Below are positions 59,770-64,000 of a stretch of DNA of 64,000 bases, piece after piece (position 1 is the first letter of the stretch; each line of letters opens with the position of its first letter). The position numbers were made by a program, and so were the translations under genes. The stretch comes from Syntrophales bacterium. Lineage in GTDB: Bacteria > Desulfobacterota > Syntrophia > Syntrophales > UBA8958. The notes under the pieces were generated by a model that was given only the letters and a program-made list of their open reading frames with translations, was not told the DNA's origin and made no database searches. The stretch lies in NCBI GenBank assembly GCA_026416455.1, contig JAOAFE010000003.1, forward strand, positions 173,566-237,565, in the 5' to 3' direction.

Positions 59770-61323
59770 ATGACACAGGCGGAGCTCCTGCTGCAGGTGG
59801 CTGCCAAAGGGGGGGTAAGGGTATGTTTTGCCAACGCCGGAACGACGGAACTTGCCCTCGTGGCCGCCATGGATAAGGTACAAGAAATAAAGCCCGTTTT
59901 ATGTCTCTTCGAAGGGGTTTGTACGGGGGCAGCGGACGGATATGCGCGTATAACAGGTAATCCGGCCATGACTCTGCTACATTTGGGTCCAGGCCTGGCC
60001 AATGGAATTGCAAATCTACACAATGCAAGAAGAGCGCGAATGCCTGTTTTCAACATAGTGGGAGAACATGCCTCTTGGCATATTAAGCACGATGCCCCTC
60101 TTACAATGGAGATAGAAAAACTGGCTCAGACGGTTTCTCGGTGGGTAGGAAGAGTGGAAGCTGGCGAAGGGATCACAGGGAAGACCCAGCAAGCCCTGCT
60201 CGAGGCTATGAAAGGAGGGGTTGCGACTCTCATTTGCCCGGCTGACTATATGGAAAAGGAAGCTGAAGAAAGAGATATCCCACCTTTGACATGTACCCGA
60301 CCGCGAGTGGAGCGAGATGCAATTGAAGAAGCGGTACGTCGTCTTGAATCCGGACAGAAGATAGCCATGATCTTGGGTGAAAATGCATTGAGGGAAAAGG
60401 GATTACGTGCTGCTGTCAGGATAAAGGCAAAAACCGGATGTGAGCTTCTTTCTGTGACCTTCCCACCCGTTATGGAGCGTGGAGCACACCTGCCAGAATT
60501 GATTCGTCTTCCTTATTTTCCTCGGCATGCCAGAAAAACTTTGGCGCCTTACGAAGGCTTTATTCTAGCCGGCACCAATCCCCCTGTTACCTTTTTTGGA
60601 TATTCCGGAGAAGAAAGCCTGCTTCTTAGACCAGATCAGGATTTCGTCCGCATCGATGTGCCTGAAACTAATACGGCGGTTGAGGCCTTGGAGGCTCTGG
60701 CCGAGGCTTTGGAGGCGCCTGGGGCAGAAGAGGCCACAAGAAAATTCGCCCGCTCCCTATCAGTACCTCCTCTTCCCCAAGGGCGGATTAACGTACAAAC
60801 CATGTCTGAGGTCATTGCTGCCTTGCAACCCGAAGGGACAGTAGTGATCGAAGAGGGGCTCATGTCGGGATACCACTATCATTTGCTCTCCCCTGGCCTA
60901 CCGCCACATGTTGTGATGACTTTGACTGGGGGGTCCATCGGGTGGGGTTTGCCTTGTGCCCTAGGAGTTGCCTTGGGGGCGCCAGAGCGGCAGGTTATAT
61001 TAATTGAAGCAGATGGAAGTGCCATGTACACCATCCAGGCCCTCTGGAGTATGGCGCGAGAAGGGGCGAATGTAACGACGATCATTTGCAACAACGGCAA
61101 GTACTCTACCATCGGCTACGAATACAAAATGGCCACGGGGGTTCATCCGGGACCGGCGGGTAAAGCCCTCATTGACCTAACTCCTCCGGTGATTGATTGG
61201 GTTTACTTAAGCCGCTCGATGGGAGTAGATGCTTGCCGCGTCGAATACACTGACGAATTTGCCCGGGCCCTAAAGGGCGCCTTCGAGGAACCAGGTCCCC
61301 ATTTGGTGGAGGTGCGGTTGTAA
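59770..61323 (+). CDS. TPP-dependent acetolactate synthase/benzoylformate decarboxylase-like enzyme
   Basis: This 517-aa protein from ATG 59770 (AAGGAGG upstream) has three TPP-enzyme domains. The catalytic Glu is in CLFEGVCTGAADGYAR; the Mg-TPP motif is EADGSAMYTIQALWSMA followed by ICNNGKYSTIG, with ADG instead of the usual GDG. The middle domain lacks obvious FAD-binding residues. NADH-independent lyases such as benzoylformate decarboxylase and acetolactate-synthase-like enzymes share this layout, so the substrate is open. No small regulatory subunit (ilvN) lies nearby, arguing against anabolic IlvB. It is divergent from the ligase pseudogene. Confidence 0.85.
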   Translation: MTQAELLLQVAAKGGVRVCFANAGTTELALVAAMDKVQEIKPVLCLFEGVCTGAADGYARITGNPAMTLLHLGPGLANGIANLHNARRARMPVFNIVGEHASWHIKHDAPLTMEIEKLAQTVSRWVGRVEAGEGITGKTQQALLEAMKGGVATLICPADYMEKEAEERDIPPLTCTRPRVERDAIEEAVRRLESGQKIAMILGENALREKGLRAAVRIKAKTGCELLSVTFPPVMERGAHLPELIRLPYFPRHARKTLAPYEGFILAGTNPPVTFFGYSGEESLLLRPDQDFVRIDVPETNTAVEALEALAEALEAPGAEEATRKFARSLSVPPLPQGRINVQTMSEVIAALQPEGTVVIEEGLMSGYHYHLLSPGLPPHVVMTLTGGSIGWGLPCALGVALGAPERQVILIEADGSAMYTIQALWSMAREGANVTTIICNNGKYSTIGYEYKMATGVHPGPAGKALIDLTPPVIDWVYLSRSMGVDACRVEYTDEFARALKGAFEEPGPHLVEVRL

Positions 61324-61389
61324 TAAAACAATTGACACAGTGGATGTAAAGTTCCATAATCCACACATATTTCTTCCTGGGGGTGACGC

Positions 61390-62901
61390 ATGGTACGCAA
61401 GTTGATGTTGGTCGCGCAAACGTGTTTTTTTCTTTTTGTTTTTTCTTTTTCCGCCTATGCTCAAATATCAACAGAGTTGGAGAAAGGGATAAGGGAGTAT
61501 CAGGCCGACAACTACGAAGAGGCCATCGAAATACTGTCTTCCTTGAGGCAGAAAGAACCCTTGAACGCTATGACCGCTTTCTTCCTCGGGATGGCCTACA
61601 AGCAGGTGGGTGATTATCCCAAGGCCATAAGACATCTGGAGGATGCCTCCACCCTGAAACCACCGGTGAGAGAAGCGCCCATCGAACTTATCGATTGCCT
61701 CGTCCAAATGAAAAAATATCCAGAGGCAAAAAAATGGGTAGCTGAAGCGGAGAGATCCGGTATCTATCCTGCCAAAGTGTTCTTTTTAAAGGGAATTCTG
61801 TTGGCTGAGGAAGGAAAGACAGAGGAGGCCGTGGCGAGTTTCGAAAGGTCCAAAAGCCTCGATAAATCATATGCGCAGGCCGCAGATCTTCAAATTGGGC
61901 TGGTTTACATGGGGGCGCGGAAGTTCGATAAAGCAAGAGAGAGACTCCAGGCGGTTATTACCCAGGACCCCGTCTCAGACCTCGCCATATTTGCCCGTAG
62001 GTATCGGGATATGGTGGAGCAGAGGAGTTTCTTAGAGCGCCCTTTGAGATTTACCATCAGTCTTCTCGGTCAATATGATACCAATATGTTGCAAGAACCT
62101 TATGCTTGGCCCGGGTTAGGTGATACTGGTGAGGAGAAGAGTTATGCCATGACTAACACGGTAAGAGTGGATTTCGTTCCTCGACTTTCAGGCCCCTGGC
62201 TCTTTAACGCTACCTATGCCCTAGTCAGTAACGTGCATCAAAAGAACGCAACGAGCCACGATCTTCTTGCCAATACTTTTTCCATCAATCCGGGATACAA
62301 TTTTGGGAGGCTTGCCCTGAATATAGCCGCCACTTACACCCATGTCCTGCGGCGGAACCCTAGTTATGAGAGATATGTGGAAAACCTGGACGTAGGCCCC
62401 CTTCTTCGCGTTGTCGTGACGGAAAATCAATTGGTGGAATTGTACGGTGGCTATTTGAAGAAAAACTATTTTACCACACCTTTAGCCCCCGCAGAGGACC
62501 AAAGTTCTCAGGGCTTTGGCTCTTATATTTCATATGCCTTCTTCTTCAAGAACGGAGCGTTGGTCAATGTAAGGTATCGCTACACGGAAGAAAATACCAA
62601 AGGAGAAAACTGGGAAAATACGGCCCATGCCATTACGCTAAACTCTATCATCCCGCTATGGAAGACACTGAGAGCCCAATTAGGGGGGGAAGTAACTATT
62701 CAAAATTACGATAATGTTCACACCTTTTTCGGAGAAAAGAGGCGTGATCGACTATACGTGGGCATAGCCGGTCTCGTGTACGATATTAACAACTATATGA
62801 GCCTCACGGCCCAGTATCAGTACACCCGAGGGTATTCGAACATTTTCCTCTACGACTATCATCGTCATCTGTGGTCGGCGGGTGTGGAATTTCGGTTTTA
62901 A
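61390..62901 (+). CDS. TPR-repeat outer-membrane beta-barrel protein
   Basis: The 503-aa protein has a signal peptide (basic MVRKL, hydrophobic core, cut near AYAQ). Residues 25-200 hold five or so TPR units, such as EYQADNYEEAIEILSSLRQ and AFFLGMAYKQVGDYPKAIRH. Residues 210-503 have alternating beta-strand pattern with aromatic ends (SLLGQYDTNML, ALNIAATYTHVLRR), and the chain ends GVEFRF with terminal Phe, the outer-membrane barrel signal. This layout resembles surface export or assembly factors. It is followed 29 nt later by a FecR-domain gene; such pairs are often linked with CHASE2-cyclase sensors. Confidence 0.8.
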   Translation: MVRKLMLVAQTCFFLFVFSFSAYAQISTELEKGIREYQADNYEEAIEILSSLRQKEPLNAMTAFFLGMAYKQVGDYPKAIRHLEDASTLKPPVREAPIELIDCLVQMKKYPEAKKWVAEAERSGIYPAKVFFLKGILLAEEGKTEEAVASFERSKSLDKSYAQAADLQIGLVYMGARKFDKARERLQAVITQDPVSDLAIFARRYRDMVEQRSFLERPLRFTISLLGQYDTNMLQEPYAWPGLGDTGEEKSYAMTNTVRVDFVPRLSGPWLFNATYALVSNVHQKNATSHDLLANTFSINPGYNFGRLALNIAATYTHVLRRNPSYERYVENLDVGPLLRVVVTENQLVELYGGYLKKNYFTTPLAPAEDQSSQGFGSYISYAFFFKNGALVNVRYRYTEENTKGENWENTAHAITLNSIIPLWKTLRAQLGGEVTIQNYDNVHTFFGEKRRDRLYVGIAGLVYDINNYMSLTAQYQYTRGYSNIFLYDYHRHLWSAGVEFRF

Positions 62902-62930
62902 ACGTTTTGATGCCTGAACGGAGGGTTAAT

Positions 62931-64000
62931 ATGAAAACGAATCGTATCTCGATGGCCCTACTATTGGGGATCCTTTTGACCCTTTTACCCTTTACCATCT
63001 GGGCTGCCCCGGTGGGAAAGATAACAACTCTGGAGGGTCAGGCGGATGTCACTGTTCGGGGAGTGACGTCTCCCTGTAAAATAGGTTTAGAAGTAAATGA
63101 GGGGGATATTATTCGGACGAAAAAGCAATCTCGCGTGGGGGTAACCTTACTAGATGGGAACGTCATCTGGGTTGCGCCTCTTTCGCGGTTAAGGATAACC
63201 CAGTACCATCCAGGGGAGGGAAAGCAGAATTACTGTGATCTCTTCCGAGGGAAAACCCGGGTGGTGGTGAATGCCATTGCCAAAGGCGCCTCCCTTGAGG
63301 TTCATACGCCCACAGCCGTGGCTGGTGTACGGGGTACTATTTTTATCGGCTTCTTCGAGCGCGGAGAAAGTGGCTTCGTCTTTGAGCGCGGCTCTGGCTA
63401 TGGTTATAACCGCCAGATGCCGGCGAAGGTAGTTACCATCGAAGCAGGGCATGTAATGCTTGTGCCCAAGGCAGATCAAGAACCCATTGTGCGACCTGCG
63501 ACGAAGCAAGAAATAGAGCGTCACATGAAAGATACGACGGGGGGGGAAGAAAAGCCAAAAGAAAAGAAGGAGGCAGAAGCAACCAAAGCGGGTGAGCCGC
63601 AGAAAAAAAGTGAGCCAACTCCTTCATCCGAAACGCCTGTGGTTGCACCCACCGAGCCACCGGCAGTGGTAAAAGTGGAAAAAGATGCTGCAACTCCATT
63701 GCCAGTAACGGGGGACGTAACTAAAAAGGTTGGGGAAATAGTGCAGCGAAGAGTGGAGACGACAACAGTAATAACCACGCCTACTAACGATTTAGTGCCC
63801 ATTTCCGTTGACCTAGGGGGAGTTGCGGGATCTCTTTCCGGGTCGATCGACGATAAGACGGGAGAGGGCACGATAAAGTTTACGACCACTAGTACAACCC
63901 CTGATTTTGCCAGTTATGTGAAGGGGTCGTTTAAAGATGGTAGCGTCCTTGACGCCTATCTCGGAGGAATTACTGGTTCTTGGCAGGGACTATTCTATGG
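62931..64000 (+). CDS. FecR-domain protein (3' partial)
   Basis: ATG 62931 with GGAGG six bases upstream opens a signal peptide (MKTNRISMALLLGILLTLLP, cut near WAAP). A FecR domain follows with IRTKKQSRVGVTLLDGNVIW and VHTPTAVAGVRGTIF, typical of periplasmic FecR-like sensors. After residue 190 comes a Lys/Glu/Pro-rich low-complexity linker, then a Ser/Thr/Gly-rich region that runs off the window. It has no transmembrane helix besides the signal, unlike sigma-regulating FecR. About 356 residues are visible. It likely works with the preceding barrel protein at the cell surface. Confidence 0.85.
   Translation, partial: MKTNRISMALLLGILLTLLPFTIWAAPVGKITTLEGQADVTVRGVTSPCKIGLEVNEGDIIRTKKQSRVGVTLLDGNVIWVAPLSRLRITQYHPGEGKQNYCDLFRGKTRVVVNAIAKGASLEVHTPTAVAGVRGTIFIGFFERGESGFVFERGSGYGYNRQMPAKVVTIEAGHVMLVPKADQEPIVRPATKQEIERHMKDTTGGEEKPKEKKEAEATKAGEPQKKSEPTPSSETPVVAPTEPPAVVKVEKDAATPLPVTGDVTKKVGEIVQRRVETTTVITTPTNDLVPISVDLGGVAGSLSGSIDDKTGEGTIKFTTTSTTPDFASYVKGSFKDGSVLDAYLGGITGSWQGLFY

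Noticed and set aside
1..64000. CRISPR arrays, tRNA or rRNA genes, transposons and phage genes
   Set aside because: No direct-repeat array, cloverleaf-like element, transposase or integrase frame was recognised on reading both strands; a covariance-model scan was not possible.

Overview
The window looks like chromosome from an anaerobic, syntrophic or sulfate-reducer-like member of the Desulfobacterota (former Deltaproteobacteria), most plausibly near the Syntrophales. This is inference. It rests on heterodisulfide-reductase-like HdrC/HdrB electron-transfer genes beside nfnAB, a four-subunit 2-oxoacid:ferredoxin oxidoreductase, a siroheme decarboxylase of the alternative heme pathway beside hemL, FolE2-type folate synthesis, a short Geobacter/Syntrophus-type PilA, and acyl-CoA ligases. 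Genes are densely packed with many 1-46 nt overlaps. I saw no rRNA, tRNA, CRISPR array, insertion sequence or phage gene.

Layout. 1-6313 (+): an electron-transfer operon (4Fe-4S protein cut by the window edge, HdrC-like, HdrB-like, AsrA-like and AsrB-like subunits) followed by nfnA-nfnB. 6314-8440: a ferritin-like protein that may be read from a leaderless mRNA, and on the minus strand a class III cyclase overlapping an oxygen-binding di-iron (ODP) protein. 8531-9820 (-): Fo genes atpZ-atpI-atpB; atpE lies apart at 14270 on the opposite strand. 9912-14074 (-): nucleotide-sugar dehydrogenase and epimerase, hemL, siroheme decarboxylase. 14664-18632 (-): release-factor-like protein, ACT protein, VorB-type 2-oxoacid:ferredoxin oxidoreductase, NusG/RfaH-like protein. 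18710-27810: FAD oxidoreductase, gamma-carbonic anhydrase, nitroreductase and three large membrane glycosyltransferase-like proteins, with a ghost of UbiA/GtrA genes at 21680-21930. 27880-28251: type IV pilin. 28558-31958 (+): pterin synthase of PTPS-III type, folE2, nadE, zinc ribbon. 31948-33784 (-): NlpD-like lipoprotein, pcm, a small coiled-coil protein. 33906-36562 (+): an apparently circularly permuted iPGM, a macro-domain protein, a DUF721 protein. 36537-43770 (-): methyltransferase, DUF1015, amidase, fadD-type ligase, eukaryotic-family hexokinase, hisF-like gene. 43914-48530 (+): complete Liv-type ABC transporter. 48592-50337 (-): carboxylesterase lipoprotein. 50394-59655 (-): an 11-gene Mrp/Mbh-type cation/proton antiporter operon between two pseudogenes, a 5'-truncated glycyl-radical activase and a decayed acyl-CoA ligase. 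59770-64000 (+): a TPP enzyme, a TPR/beta-barrel protein and a FecR-domain protein cut by the window end.

The most unusual item is the gene at 33906-35480. Its N-terminus aligns with the middle of a normal 2,3-bisphosphoglycerate-independent phosphoglycerate mutase, and the normal N-terminal part is attached after the normal C-terminus. All metal ligands and the catalytic serine are kept with normal spacings, but the conserved Asp-Gly-Arg-Asp motif is altered. Other points of interest are the ODP-cyclase pair with an extra four-cysteine insert, a Cys-less pterin synthase next to folE2 that probably replaces dihydroneopterin aldolase, a eukaryotic-family hexokinase, and an antiporter operon whose borders fall in or beside dead genes.
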